A DNA stretch of 64,000 nucleotides from Streptomyces corallincola (GCF_019104725.1 NZ_JAHRXF010000024.1:1-64000); one strand, 5' to 3'. Counted from the stretch's first letter, positions 14,724 through 23,306 are shown. Program-made: numbers and translations. Notes: generated from the sequence alone by a model not told the origin.

Positions 14724-15725
14724 TCACCCGGAGCGGTCCACCGTCCGCAGATACAGGTCCACGTACCGCCGTACGTCCACGTCCAACGCCACGTCCACCA
14801 GGGTGCGCCGTCGGGTGCCGCCGTGGATCTCGGCCTCGCCGGGGCGGGGGCGGAGGTCCACGACGGTCTGGCCCCGGGAGGGGCCGGGGGCGAGGGTGAC
14901 CTCCACGGGGAGGAGGCGGGTGGTGAGCCCGGCGGGGTCGGCCACCGCGCAGACGGCGCCCGCGTCCCCCAGGCCACCGGCCTCCTCGGCGTCGGGGGCC
15001 TCGCCGGGGGTGGCGGGGCGGTGGGAGAGCAGGGCACCGGCGAGCCTCGCGGCCGGGTCGGCGCTCTCGCGGAGGCGGTGGACCCCGGGGGCGGGGACGA
15101 CGACACGGGTGAAGACGTCGAGGCCGTACATGGTGATCGGGACGCCCGCCGTGAGCAGGATCGCGGCGGCCTCCGGGTCGTGCCACACGTTGAACTCGGC
15201 CACCGCGGTGGCGTTTCCGGTGGTGACCGCGCCGCCCATGAACACGATCCGCTCGATGTTGCGGGTCACCTCGGGGTGGGTGCGCAGCAGCAGGGCGATG
15301 TTGGTGAGGGGTGCGGTCGGGATCAGGGTGACCGGGCGGGGCGAGGCGAGGATCTCGCGGCGCAGCACGGTGACCGCGTCGGCGGCGTCCGGCGCGCGGG
15401 TCGGCGCGGGCAGCCCCAGGTCGCCCATGCCGTCCGCACCGTGCACATGATGGGCGGCGCGGGCCGGTTCGATCAGCGGGCGCTCGGCACCCCGCGCCAC
15501 CGGCACGTCCCCGGCCCCGGCCCGCTCCAGCACGGTCAGCGTGTTCCGGACCACCCCGTCCACGTCGGTGTTCCCGGCCACGCAGGTCACCGCCCGCAGG
15601 TCGAGCCCCGGATGCCGCACGGCGAACAGCAGCGCGAGCGCGTCGTCCACTCCGGTGTCGCAGTCGATGATCACGGGGACGGGCCGGGCGGCGTCGGGGG
15701 TGGGGGCGGGTGTGGGCTCGGGCAC
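14724..15725 (-). CDS. Inosine/uridine-preferring nucleoside hydrolase
   Basis: 333-aa member of the IUNH family, which hydrolyses the N-glycosidic bond of nucleosides for base salvage. The Ca2+-binding Asp cluster PVIIDCDTGVDDALALL (residues 17-33) is intact. Other family features are TCVAGNTDVD, PLTNIALLLRTHPEV, FMGGAV, FNVWHDPEAA with the distal His-Asp pair and PITMYGLDVFTRV. It is cytosolic, with no signal sequence. It lies 155 bp upstream of the alpha-glucosidase on the same strand, a separate unit judging by the spacing. Confidence 0.92.
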   Translation of the reverse strand: MPEPTPAPTPDAARPVPVIIDCDTGVDDALALLFAVRHPGLDLRAVTCVAGNTDVDGVVRNTLTVLERAGAGDVPVARGAERPLIEPARAAHHVHGADGMGDLGLPAPTRAPDAADAVTVLRREILASPRPVTLIPTAPLTNIALLLRTHPEVTRNIERIVFMGGAVTTGNATAVAEFNVWHDPEAAAILLTAGVPITMYGLDVFTRVVVPAPGVHRLRESADPAARLAGALLSHRPATPGEAPDAEEAGGLGDAGAVCAVADPAGLTTRLLPVEVTLAPGPSRGQTVVDLRPRPGEAEIHGGTRRRTLVDVALDVDVRRYVDLYLRTVDRSG

Positions 15726-15984
15726 GGGGGCTCCTTCCGTCGTACGGCGACCATAGAGGCGGGCGGGCCGCGGGGCGCACCGGCCCGCGTGGGCGGTGCG
15801 ACGGCGGCCGATCCGGCGACTCGTCCGTGAAGCCTCCCCGGCCCGCGTGGGCAGCGCTCACCCGTACGGCTCCGCCCCCGGCCGGGACCGCTCACCCGGT
15901 CGGACCGGTGCGCTGGTGGGGGCGGGGGGCCGGTGGTGGCGTGGGGGGAGGTATCCGCGCCGGCCCCGTCCTGGAGGCACCCCG

Positions 15985-16833
15985 ATGAACGCTCCGATAC
16001 GCACCCGCGCGCACGCCGCTGGACGCACCGGCGCGCACGCCCCGCGCCCCCGCCCCCGCCCCCTCCCCCGTCCCGCGCTGCGCCTCGCCGCTCTCGGTGC
16101 CGCGCTCCTGAGCGTGAGCGGGTGTGTGGCGCTCGGGCTGGAGCATCCGCCGACCGCGCCGGTGCCGTTGCCGACCATCGACTCGCCGTCCCCGACCGGG
16201 AAGAAACCGGCGCGTGGGGACGCGGCCACCCTCACCGACGCGCAGGCGCGGGCCGCTCTGGTCACGGAGTCCGACCTCGGCGCGCCCTGGACGGCGACGC
16301 GTGGTGCGGCGACCTGGCGGGACGGGTTGTTGAAGGCGAGGACGGACACCGCCGAGTGCCAGCGGCTGCTGGACGCGGTGTACGCGGACGAACTCCTCGG
16401 GGGTCCCGCGCGGGTGGCCGTCGGTCTGGACGACGCCGACACCGACGCCCAGCTCCGCTACCAGATCGGCGCCCGCCGCCCCGCCGACGTGGACGGCGCC
16501 CTGGAGTGGCTGCGGACGATGCCCGCCCGGTGCGCCCGCTTCACCGCGACCACGGAGACCGGGTACATGGAGGACGTGCAGGTCGGCGAAGCCCCGCTGC
16601 CCGAGGTCGGGGACACCCGGCAGGGTCTGCGCCTCACCTTCGCCACGATGACCGAGGCCGGGGAGCCGGTCGTGCTGACGATGGACGTCGCCGCCGTCCG
16701 GGTCGGCGAGGACGCGTTCGCGCTCACCAACGCGGGGCTCGGTGACGTACCCAACGACGCGACGCAGGCCGCCGTCCAGATCGGCGCCCTGCGGCTGGCG
16801 GACGTACGGCGTCAGGGGCGGGCCCAGGTGTGA
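15985..16833 (+). CDS. Putative lipoprotein of unknown function
   Basis: 282-aa protein, ATG 15985 with TGGAGG 8 bases upstream. A long basic, Pro/Arg-rich N-region is followed by LRLAALGAALLSVSGC, a lipobox (V-S-G-C) at about residue 47. The mature part has LTDAQARAALVTESDLGAPW and a mixed alpha/beta sensor-like fold (ALEWLRTMPARCARFTATTE, LRLTFATMTEAGEPVVLTMD, VAAVRVGEDAFALTNAG). This pattern is common in Streptomyces lipoproteins annotated only as hypothetical, some similar to the extracytoplasmic parts of kinases. Likely membrane-anchored outside the cell. It converges on the HTH-TPR regulator. Confidence 0.8.
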   Translation: MNAPIRTRAHAAGRTGAHAPRPRPRPLPRPALRLAALGAALLSVSGCVALGLEHPPTAPVPLPTIDSPSPTGKKPARGDAATLTDAQARAALVTESDLGAPWTATRGAATWRDGLLKARTDTAECQRLLDAVYADELLGGPARVAVGLDDADTDAQLRYQIGARRPADVDGALEWLRTMPARCARFTATTETGYMEDVQVGEAPLPEVGDTRQGLRLTFATMTEAGEPVVLTMDVAAVRVGEDAFALTNAGLGDVPNDATQAAVQIGALRLADVRRQGRAQV

Positions 16834-16876
16834 CCGTGGGGGAAACCCCCGCCCCACCCCTTGCCCCGCTCCCCCC

Positions 16877-18220
16877 TTACAGCGGGGGCTGGGCCGGTGC
16901 CGGGCCCAGGGTGGTCGTGCCCGGTGCGGTGCGGTGGCCGAGGCCCGTGCGATAGGCGTCCAAGGCCGCTTCGACGCGGCCGGTACGGCGCAGCAGGTCG
17001 CCCAGCAGACGGCACAGGTCGGCCAGGTCGCCCGCCGCGCCCGCGCGTTCGAGCAGGCTGAGGGCGCGGACGTAGTGCTCCTCGGCCGCCTCGGTGTCGC
17101 GGGCGTCCTCCGCGATGATGCCGAGCAGCCGGTGCGCGGCGGCGGCGTGCACGGCGCCCCGCTCGGAGGACAGCCCGCCCAGCACCTCGGTGAGCAGGGC
17201 GGCGGCCTCGGCGGACTTGGCGCGGCGGTGCAGTACGTCCGCCAGCTCCACGGCCGCCTGGCTGCGGTAGAGGGCGGCACGGGTCTCCGCGAGCATGCTG
17301 AGCGCGAGACGCAACTCGTTCTCGGCGCGCGCGAGTTCACCGTCCTGGGCGCAGACGTAGCCGCGCATCCAGTGGCAGTTGGCGAGTTCGGTGCGCAACT
17401 GGAGCTGGCGGTACAGCTCCGCCGCCTTGGCCAGTGAGGCGTCCGCCTCCGCGACCCGGCCCTCCGCGAGCAGGGTGCGGGCGACGGAGCGGTGCATCCG
17501 GGCGATGGTCGCGGGGTCGGCGGCGCTGGGGGCCAGCGCGAGGGCGAACTCGGCCGCCTGCGCGGCCCGCGCGTGCGCGCCCATGTCCATGTACGGGCCG
17601 ATGGCGCTGGCGTAGAGCAGCAGCAGCGCGTCCGGGTCGTGCAGGCCACTCCGGTTCAGCTCGTCGATGGTGGATTCCAACAGGTATACGGAGTAACGGA
17701 GTTCACCCGCGAGGTAGTGGGCGACCGCGCGGCCCCGGACGGCCGGGACGCGGGCGGGCAGGGACTCCCCGGCGAGGCGTTCCTCGACCTTCTCGAACCG
17801 CTCCCGCGCCTCGGTCAACTCCCCTGTCTCCAGGGCGCATTCACCGAGACCGAGCAGCGCGGTGGCCTGTTCGGCGGCGAGACCGTGAATCTCGGCCTCC
17901 GCGAGCAGTTCCGCGTAACTCACGGCCGCTTCCTCCGCCTTGCCGTCCGCGAGGGCGCGCTGTGCCTCGGTGAGCCGCAGCCGCAGATCGGTGGCGAGAC
18001 GGGCGGGGCGGCCGACGGCCAGCTCCTCGAAGGCGACGCCGAGCCGGTCCGCGATGTGCGCGAGCGCCTCGTCGGAGGCGCGCACCCGGCCCGCCTCCAC
18101 GGTGGAGATGTACGCGGGGGTGTAGGCGGGCTCCGCCAACTGCCGCTGTGTGAGTCCGCGTTCGGCGCGCAGTTGCTGCACGCGCCGCCCGATGACCTCG
18201 GGCTCGTCCCGTTCCCGCAT
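16877..18220 (-). CDS. HTH-TPR transcriptional regulator, RRNPP-like
   Basis: 447-aa regulator. Residues 8-65 form a Cro/C1-type HTH (EVIGRRVQQLRAERGLTQRQ, then TPAYISTVEAGRVRASDEAL). From about 90 to the end it is a regular array of TPR hairpins, with repeats such as AAVSYAELLAEAEIHGL, GELTEARERFEKVEERL, GRVAEADASLAKAAELYRQL, GELARAENELRLALSMLAET and DTEAAEEHYVRALSLLERAG. This matches the architecture of PlcR/NprR/PrgX-type (RRNPP) peptide-sensing regulators. ATG 18220 was chosen over a TTG at 18235 because GGGGAG lies 7 bases before it. It is divergent from a 69-aa secreted-peptide gene across a 111-bp gap carrying a 26-bp near-palindrome. Streptomyces also has HTH-TPR regulators with no peptide ligand, so sensing is inferred. 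Confidence 0.88.
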   Translation of the reverse strand: MRERDEPEVIGRRVQQLRAERGLTQRQLAEPAYTPAYISTVEAGRVRASDEALAHIADRLGVAFEELAVGRPARLATDLRLRLTEAQRALADGKAEEAAVSYAELLAEAEIHGLAAEQATALLGLGECALETGELTEARERFEKVEERLAGESLPARVPAVRGRAVAHYLAGELRYSVYLLESTIDELNRSGLHDPDALLLLYASAIGPYMDMGAHARAAQAAEFALALAPSAADPATIARMHRSVARTLLAEGRVAEADASLAKAAELYRQLQLRTELANCHWMRGYVCAQDGELARAENELRLALSMLAETRAALYRSQAAVELADVLHRRAKSAEAAALLTEVLGGLSSERGAVHAAAAHRLLGIIAEDARDTEAAEEHYVRALSLLERAGAAGDLADLCRLLGDLLRRTGRVEAALDAYRTGLGHRTAPGTTTLGPAPAQPPL

Positions 18221-18284
18221 GCCGCCGCTCCCCAACTCCCTTGTGCCCTCTTGCCGTTCACGTCATACAACCCCTAGGTTAAAC

Positions 18285-18310
18285 GGCGTATTAAACATGC
18301 TTAACACGCC
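18285..18310. promoter_or_regulatory. 26-bp near-palindromic operator
   Basis: Left half GGCGTATTAAACA and right half TGCTTAACACGCC pair at 11 of 13 positions about a CATG centre. It is AT-rich in a GC-rich context and lies 22 bp before the GTG of the peptide gene and 65 bp before the regulator start. Its position suggests direct control of the peptide promoter by the neighbouring HTH-TPR protein. Confidence 0.65.
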
Positions 18311-18331
18311 GCTGTTGCCTGCGAGGTCGCC

Positions 18332-18541
18332 GTGAACGGACGTACATCCGCACCCTACGGACACCACACCGCACGGCCCCAGTCCCGCGCGCGCACCGCC
18401 GTCCCCGGCACCCCCGCCGTCCGGGGTCTCGCGGCGGCCGTACTGACCGTGCTGGCACTGGTCGCGGCGGCCAACACGGGCCCGGTGCACGCCGAGGACT
18501 CCCGCCCGGTCCCGCCCACGGCGTCCCACACCAACCGCTGA
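18332..18541 (+). CDS. Small secreted peptide, candidate pheromone precursor
   Basis: 69-aa product starting at GTG 18332 (GAGG 9 bases upstream). An Arg-rich N-region of about 31 residues is followed by a hydrophobic core GLAAAVLTVLALVAAAN and a signal-peptidase-like site TGPVHA. Cleavage there would release EDSRPVPPTASHTNR, a 15-residue Pro-rich hydrophilic peptide. It is encoded divergently from an HTH-TPR regulator, with a 26-bp palindrome overlapping its promoter region, the genetic layout of regulator and pheromone pairs in Bacillus-type RRNPP systems. No homologue is recalled. The alternative is an ordinary small secreted protein. Confidence 0.7.
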   Translation: MNGRTSAPYGHHTARPQSRARTAVPGTPAVRGLAAAVLTVLALVAAANTGPVHAEDSRPVPPTASHTNR

Positions 18542-18729
18542 GACCCGTACGGCGCTCACCCACCGCCCCGGACGGGTGAACGGGTGGGGGGGCACCCCTA
18601 CGGGTACGGCCGCCACACCCCGGCCCCCCGCTCCGACCGCCACGCCCCCGCCCCCCGCCACCGGCGCCCCCGGTGTCCGCACCCCCGTGCCGGTGGGCAC
18701 CGCCGTTTCCGGCGCGGGCCCCATGACCA

Positions 18730-19974
18730 TCAGGGCGCGGTGAGCTGGCTCAGGGCGCGGTGGATGTCCGCCAAGGCGCCCTGTCGGCTGCCGGGGACCC
18801 AGCGGCGCAACTCGGCCAACTCGGAGCCGAGTTCGCGGGTCAGGGCCGGGTCGTGGACGCGGGACCACTGGTGGTGGGCGCGGTCGGCCGCCGCCTCGAC
18901 GGCGGGGGAGGCCGGGGGCTGCCCGGCCGCCAGACGGGTCCCGGCCACCCGCAGCCAGGCGCGGCAACTGCCCACCGCGTCACCGGCGAACATCGCCAGG
19001 TCGGCCCGGACCTCCGCCCAGTGCAGCGCCTCGTCGGAGGCCGCGCCACGGGCGTGCGCCGCCTGCCGCTCATGCCCCGCCGCCAGGGCGTCCGCCTCGG
19101 CGTACCGGCCGTGCCGCACGGCGGCGCTGATCACCTCGTGCGGGTCCCGGACACCGGAGCCGGGCGGCGGCACCGTGGGCATGGGCGGGAGCACCGGGGA
19201 CACGGGGACGGATACGGCGGGGCCCGGCACCGGGAGCGGGGCCGCGGACGGGCCCGGCACCGACGGCGTCGGGTGCGGCTCCGCCGGTGCCCGGCGCACG
19301 GCCGCCGCAGGGGGTGCGCCGGTGCGGGTACGGCCGGGGCCGCCGCCCGTACCGGAGAGCAGGAGGTCGCCGCCCGCGCCCTCGACGCGGGCCAGCGCCT
19401 GTTCGTGCAGGTCGGGCAGGGGCGGTCGGTGGCCGCTGCGGAGCAGGGTGGCGACGGCGCGCATGTACGACGGCTCGGCCGGGGCGCCGGTGCGGCGGCC
19501 GTGTGCCGGGGTGATCCTGCCGTACACCGCCGCCGTACGGCCCGTGTCGAGGGGGCGTCCGGCGAGGTGGTGCCAGGTCTCGGTGTCGGCGTGCAGGTCC
19601 ACCAGGAGGGCGGTGTCCGTGGCGGAGCGCAGCCGGAGTTCCTCCCTGATCCAGTGCCAGGGCAGCGCGGTGTAGCGGACGGTGGCCGGGGTGGTGCGGG
19701 CCAGCGCGAGGTGCGGGAGGCGCTGGCGGCGGTCCAGGTGGAGCTGGCCGGTGACGTACACGGTGAGCGGGCCGGGGGTGGCCGCCGCCGCGCGCAGCCG
19801 GGTCAGGACGGCCTGCGGCTCCAGCGGGTCGGCGAGTTCCACGATGTTCGCGGTGCCGGTGCCGGAGAGCACGGCGGGCGCGACGGCCGCCAGCACGGGC
19901 AGCACCCCGGCCGCGTCCACCAGCCGCCCCCGGCCCAGCGGCGCCGCCGCGAGCAGCAGCACGGTTCCGGGCAT
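18730..19974 (-). CDS. Protein of unknown function with helical C-terminal domain
   Basis: 414-aa protein I do not recognise. The N-terminal 200 residues look like an alpha/beta domain with alternating strands (MPGTVLLLAAAPLGRG, TGTANIVELADPLEP, GPLTVYVTGQLHLDRR, ATDTALLVDLHADTETW). This loosely resembles caspase-like or hydrolase Rossmann folds, but no catalytic His/Cys pair could be fixed. A Pro-rich linker (about 245-275) leads to a TPR-like helical C-terminus (DPHEVISAAVRHGRYAEADA, EALHWAEVRADLAMFAGDAV). It is preceded on the same strand 206 bp away by the SpoIIE-type phosphatase. Probably cytoplasmic. Confidence 0.6.
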   Translation of the reverse strand: MPGTVLLLAAAPLGRGRLVDAAGVLPVLAAVAPAVLSGTGTANIVELADPLEPQAVLTRLRAAAATPGPLTVYVTGQLHLDRRQRLPHLALARTTPATVRYTALPWHWIREELRLRSATDTALLVDLHADTETWHHLAGRPLDTGRTAAVYGRITPAHGRRTGAPAEPSYMRAVATLLRSGHRPPLPDLHEQALARVEGAGGDLLLSGTGGGPGRTRTGAPPAAAVRRAPAEPHPTPSVPGPSAAPLPVPGPAVSVPVSPVLPPMPTVPPPGSGVRDPHEVISAAVRHGRYAEADALAAGHERQAAHARGAASDEALHWAEVRADLAMFAGDAVGSCRAWLRVAGTRLAAGQPPASPAVEAAADRAHHQWSRVHDPALTRELGSELAELRRWVPGSRQGALADIHRALSQLTAP

Positions 19975-20101
19975 CGTGCCTCCCCTGTCCCCTGTCGTCC
20001 GCGTGGCCGCCGAAGCACCCCCGCCTTTCCTGCCAGCACCGTAACCGGCGGGGACGGCCGACAGGGCGTGCGCACCGGGATCGCCCCCCTACGGGCTCTT
20101 C

Positions 20102-20159
20102 GTCCTCCGGCGCGGGGGCTCCGTCGCGCGGTCCTCCGGTGCGGGGGTTGCGTCGCGCG
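20102..20159. repeat. Two 29-bp tandem repeats
   Basis: GTCCTCCGG-YGCGGGGG-YTSCGTCGCGCG occurs twice back to back, and a third partial copy (GTCCTCCGGTGCG) ends at 20180. It fills the gap between two minus-strand genes. No function is evident. Confidence 0.5.
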
Positions 20160-20180
20160 GTCCCGCAGTCCTCCGGTGCG

Positions 20181-21362
20181 TCAGCCGGGAGGACCGGCGT
20201 CTCCGGGTGCCGCCGGGTCACCGGAGTCTCCCGTCAACCGCCGCACCGCGAACACCGTCAGGTCGTCGCCCAGGTGTCCCCCGCAGTGGCGCAGCACGCT
20301 GTCGCGGACGCGGAGGACCAGGAGGGCGGGGCGGGCGGTCGCGGGGTCGGCGGCGAGGGCGCGGGTGACGGAGGCGTCCAGGTCGTAGAAGCGCCCGGCG
20401 CGGTCGCGGGCCTCGGTGACCCCGTCGGTGACCAGGAGCAGCGTCTCCCCGGCGGCCAGCGGCACCCGGCGCGGCTGCGGGCGGCCCGGCGCGAGCTCCT
20501 CCAGTCCGAGCGGCAGCCCGACCTCCCCGGAGAGCACCCGTACCCCCTGCGGGCCGACCGCGAGCGGCGGTTCGTGGCCGAAGTCGATCAGCTCGACGGT
20601 CCCCGAGCCGTCCTGCGGGAACCCGATGAGCACGGCGGTGGCGAACCGGTCGGCCTCCGTGTCACCGGGGCGGCCGAGCGCCTCGGTGTGCCGCCGGTGC
20701 CGGGCCATCCGGATCTCCAGCCGCTCCGCGACGACCCGCAGGTCGGCCTCGTGGTACCCGGCCTCGCGGAAGGTGCCGAGCAGCGCGGCGGCCGTCGCCA
20801 CCGCCCCGAGCCCCTTGCCCTGCACGTCCCCGACGAGGACGCGGGTGCCGTGCGGGCCCGGCTGGATGTCGTAGAAGTCGCCGCCGACACGGGCCTCGGA
20901 GTCGGCGGCGAGGTACACGCCCGCGTGTTCGAGACCGGCCCAGCCGGGCGGCAGCGGGCGCAGCACGGTGCGCCGGGTGGTCTCGGCGATGTCCCGCATG
21001 CGCAGGCTCTCGCGCTCCCGGTTCACCCGCACCACCGAGGCGCACACGGCCAGCGCGCCGCCCAGCGCGACCAGCACGAAGTCGGCGCTTCCCACCTGGT
21101 ACTGGTGCGGCCACGCGTGGTCCTCGGCCACGAACGTCACCAGCGACAGCACCGCGAACCCGGCCGTCGTCGCCACTCCGCACACGGCGGCGGCGATGCC
21201 GGGCACCAGGACGATCCAGGACACGATCCGGAACTGTTCGGTGGTGTGGTAGTCGGCGGCGACGATCCCGGCGAGCAGCAGCAGGGGGACCAGCCACGCG
21301 ATGCTCCGCCCCCGCACCCGCAGCAGTTGCCGCCGCCGGGGCCGGTGCTCCGTGTGCGTCAT
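20181..21362 (-). CDS. Membrane-anchored SpoIIE/PP2C-type serine phosphatase
   Basis: 393-aa protein from ATG 21362. Three or four membrane helices occupy residues 18-108 (SIAWLVPLLLLAGIVAADYH, IVSWIVLVPGIAAAVCGVAT, DFVLVALGGALAVCASVV). A linker (RESLRMRDIAETTRRTVLRP) follows, then a PP2C domain: metal Asp in ARVGGDFYDI, VGDVQGKGLGAVATAAALLG, LIDFGHEPPLAV, LLVTDGVTEARD and LGDDLTVFAVRR. This family dephosphorylates anti-sigma-factor antagonists, so it probably links a membrane or envelope signal to an alternative sigma factor. No cognate anti-sigma or antagonist gene is adjacent. Confidence 0.9.
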   Translation of the reverse strand: MTHTEHRPRRRQLLRVRGRSIAWLVPLLLLAGIVAADYHTTEQFRIVSWIVLVPGIAAAVCGVATTAGFAVLSLVTFVAEDHAWPHQYQVGSADFVLVALGGALAVCASVVRVNRERESLRMRDIAETTRRTVLRPLPPGWAGLEHAGVYLAADSEARVGGDFYDIQPGPHGTRVLVGDVQGKGLGAVATAAALLGTFREAGYHEADLRVVAERLEIRMARHRRHTEALGRPGDTEADRFATAVLIGFPQDGSGTVELIDFGHEPPLAVGPQGVRVLSGEVGLPLGLEELAPGRPQPRRVPLAAGETLLLVTDGVTEARDRAGRFYDLDASVTRALAADPATARPALLVLRVRDSVLRHCGGHLGDDLTVFAVRRLTGDSGDPAAPGDAGPPG

Positions 21363-21575
21363 GGCGGGCGGCCCTCCCGGTGGCTCGGGGCCCTCGGGCC
21401 GCACCCTGAGGGCGAGACGCGGAGCGCCCCCCAGCGAAACACGGGACCGGGACGGCCGCATCCGGGCACCGTCACCCGTCCGGCCGAGTTGCCGGGCGGC
21501 CTCCCCCGGTGTGCCCTGGAGACCGGGGAGAACCCTGCCCCGGAGACCGGGGGGAGCAGAGAGAGGAGCGCGCTC

Positions 21576-22076
21576 ATGGCTCATGCGGCACCCTCCGCCG
21601 GTGGCGCCCGGCCCACCGGTACGACCCCGTCCGCCGGGCAGGTCCGTCCCGGCGCCGCCCGCCCGGCCCTGCCCAGGGGCCCGCTGCCCACCGTCCTCGA
21701 CGACCGCACGCACGCGCTCGCCCGCATCGCCGTACCCGTCGTGCTCGGCGTGATCTACGGCTACTGGGCCGCCGCCAACCGCCGCTACGGCGGCCCGATC
21801 ACCGGCTGGAACGTGTTCTTCGGGATCGTCACCGGCGTGGTGTTCGCGTTCGTGCTGATCGCGGTCATGCGGATCGGCCCGCGCCTGAGGCGCGAACAGC
21901 ACGCGGCGCTGTGGGCCGCCTTCGTGGGCATGTCGATGGGGTTCCTCTACGCCCAGAGCGGGGTGTCGGTCCTGCGCTGCTCCGGGCTGGGGCTGGTCTT
22001 CGCGGCCGGTACGTTCATCGTCTTCTTCTACCGGTTCTACACGCACGAGGACGCGGTGGGACACCGGGTGCGGTGA
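21576..22076 (+). CDS. Small integral membrane protein
   Basis: 166-aa protein from ATG 21576 with GAGAGGAG upstream. After a Pro-rich 45-residue N-terminus come about four hydrophobic segments (IAVPVVLGVIYGYWAAANRR, VFFGIVTGVVFAFVLIAVMR, HAALWAAFVGMSMGFLYAQS, GLGLVFAAGTFIVFFYRFYT) and a short charged tail. No family is recognised. It is divergent from the phosphatase gene and followed 136 bp later by another membrane-protein gene. Confidence 0.75.
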   Translation: MAHAAPSAGGARPTGTTPSAGQVRPGAARPALPRGPLPTVLDDRTHALARIAVPVVLGVIYGYWAAANRRYGGPITGWNVFFGIVTGVVFAFVLIAVMRIGPRLRREQHAALWAAFVGMSMGFLYAQSGVSVLRCSGLGLVFAAGTFIVFFYRFYTHEDAVGHRVR

Positions 22077-22212
22077 GCCGCCGGACGGGCGGGGCATGGG
22101 GGACGGGCGGGGCGCGGGGTGCGTGGGGGCGCGAGGTGCGCGGAGCGTCCCGGTTCACCCGGACGCAGCAGTCCGGCTCGCGTCCCCGGCCCGGCCCGCC
22201 TTGCCTGGAGGG

Positions 22213-23238
22213 GTGTCCCCCCGCCTGAGGAGCGCCCTGTCGGCCGTACTGATCGTCCTGGCCTGCCTGCTCGTGCCGTTCGGCGCGCTGGCCGCCTGGG
22301 CGGCGTACGGCCTGACCGACACGGGCCGCTACGTCACCACGATGGCGCCGCTGGCCGCCGACCCGGCCGTGCGGGAGGCCGTCGCGGACACGGTCGGGGA
22401 CGGCATCCTGCGCCAGGTGGACCGGCGCACGGACGTACGCCCGGTGCGCGCCTCGGTGGACCCGTTCGTGCACGACGCGGTGCGTTCGTTCACCGAGACA
22501 CAGGCGTTCCGGCTGGCCTGGGACACCGGCAACCGGGTCACCCACGACGCGGTGCTGCGCGCGCTGCGGGGCGGCGACGGCGCCGGGGACGCGACCGAAG
22601 CGGGCGCGGTGACCATCGACTTCGCGCCGGTGGCCGCCGAGGTCAAGCAGCAGCTCACCCGCGACCACGTCCCGCTCGCCGCCCGCATCCCGGTCGAGCA
22701 CCGGGCCGTGACCCTGCTCCCGGCGGGCGAGGTGTCCCACCTGCGGCGCGGCTACCACGTCCTCGAAGTCGCCGGTTTCTGGCTGCCGGTGTCCGCCGTC
22801 GCGTTCGCCGTCGCCGGGATCGCCCTCGCCGTACGGCGCCGCCGCGCGGTCACCGCGACCGCCCTGGGCACGGCCCTCGGCGGTGCCCTGCTCGCCCTCG
22901 CCCTCGCCGTCGGCCGCGACCTCACCCTCTCCGGCCTGCCCGCCGACATCCCCCACCCGGCGGCGGGCGCCGTCTACGACGCCCTCACCGCCACGCTCCG
23001 CACCGCCGCCTGGCTCCTCCTCACCCTCGGCGCCACCGTCGCCCTCGCCACCTGGCTGACCCGCCGCCGCCGAGGCACCCCGCTGCTCCCGGCGGCGTAC
23101 GGGGCCACGCGCAGCGGAACGGGGACGTACGGCGGGACGGGGGCGGCGGGGCAGCCGGGGCGCGTTCCCGGCACCGGCGGGACGGCGGCCGGGCCGGAGC
23201 CGTACACGGGGGCGGGCGGCAGAACCCGAACGGAGTAA
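22213..23238 (+). CDS. Integral membrane protein with large extracytoplasmic domain
   Basis: 341 aa from GTG 22213, chosen because CCTGGAGG lies just upstream and the first membrane helix follows closely (LSAVLIVLACLLVPFGALAA). Residues 35-190 are an exported alpha/beta region (DTGRYVTTMAPLAADPAVRE, AVADTVGDGILRQVD, VTIDFAPVAAEVKQQL). Three helices follow (FWLPVSAVAFAVAGIALAV, ALGTALGGALLALALAVGRD, AWLLLTLGATVALATWLT) and a Gly-rich cytoplasmic tail. Very similar proteins are frequent in Streptomyces as hypothetical membrane proteins. No role is known. Confidence 0.75.
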   Translation: MSPRLRSALSAVLIVLACLLVPFGALAAWAAYGLTDTGRYVTTMAPLAADPAVREAVADTVGDGILRQVDRRTDVRPVRASVDPFVHDAVRSFTETQAFRLAWDTGNRVTHDAVLRALRGGDGAGDATEAGAVTIDFAPVAAEVKQQLTRDHVPLAARIPVEHRAVTLLPAGEVSHLRRGYHVLEVAGFWLPVSAVAFAVAGIALAVRRRRAVTATALGTALGGALLALALAVGRDLTLSGLPADIPHPAAGAVYDALTATLRTAAWLLLTLGATVALATWLTRRRRGTPLLPAAYGATRSGTGTYGGTGAAGQPGRVPGTGGTAAGPEPYTGAGGRTRTE

Positions 23239-23294
23239 CGCCCGCGCCGGTACGCCCCCGGCACCCCGCCCGGCCTCCCGCCCCCGAACCCGGT

Positions 23295-23300
23295 CATAAT
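23295..23300 (+). promoter_or_regulatory. -10 box close to FUSC gene start
   Basis: CATAAT is followed by 6 bases and ATG 23307. This predicts a leaderless or near-leaderless transcript for the FUSC-family gene. Confidence 0.45.
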
Positions 23301-23306
23301 GGGCGC

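Noticed and set aside
12910..15861. Single 983-aa protein covering both alpha-glucosidase and nucleoside hydrolase DNA
   Set aside because: The GH13 enzyme starts at ATG 14568 with a ribosome-binding site. The upstream part is the wrong frame of the nucleoside hydrolase and is Arg/Pro-rich.
18263..18967. 234-aa minus-strand protein overlapping the small secreted peptide gene
   Set aside because: It is Gly/Arg/Val-rich without domains, and it reads through the palindrome and the promoter region. The 69-aa plus-strand frame has a proper signal peptide.
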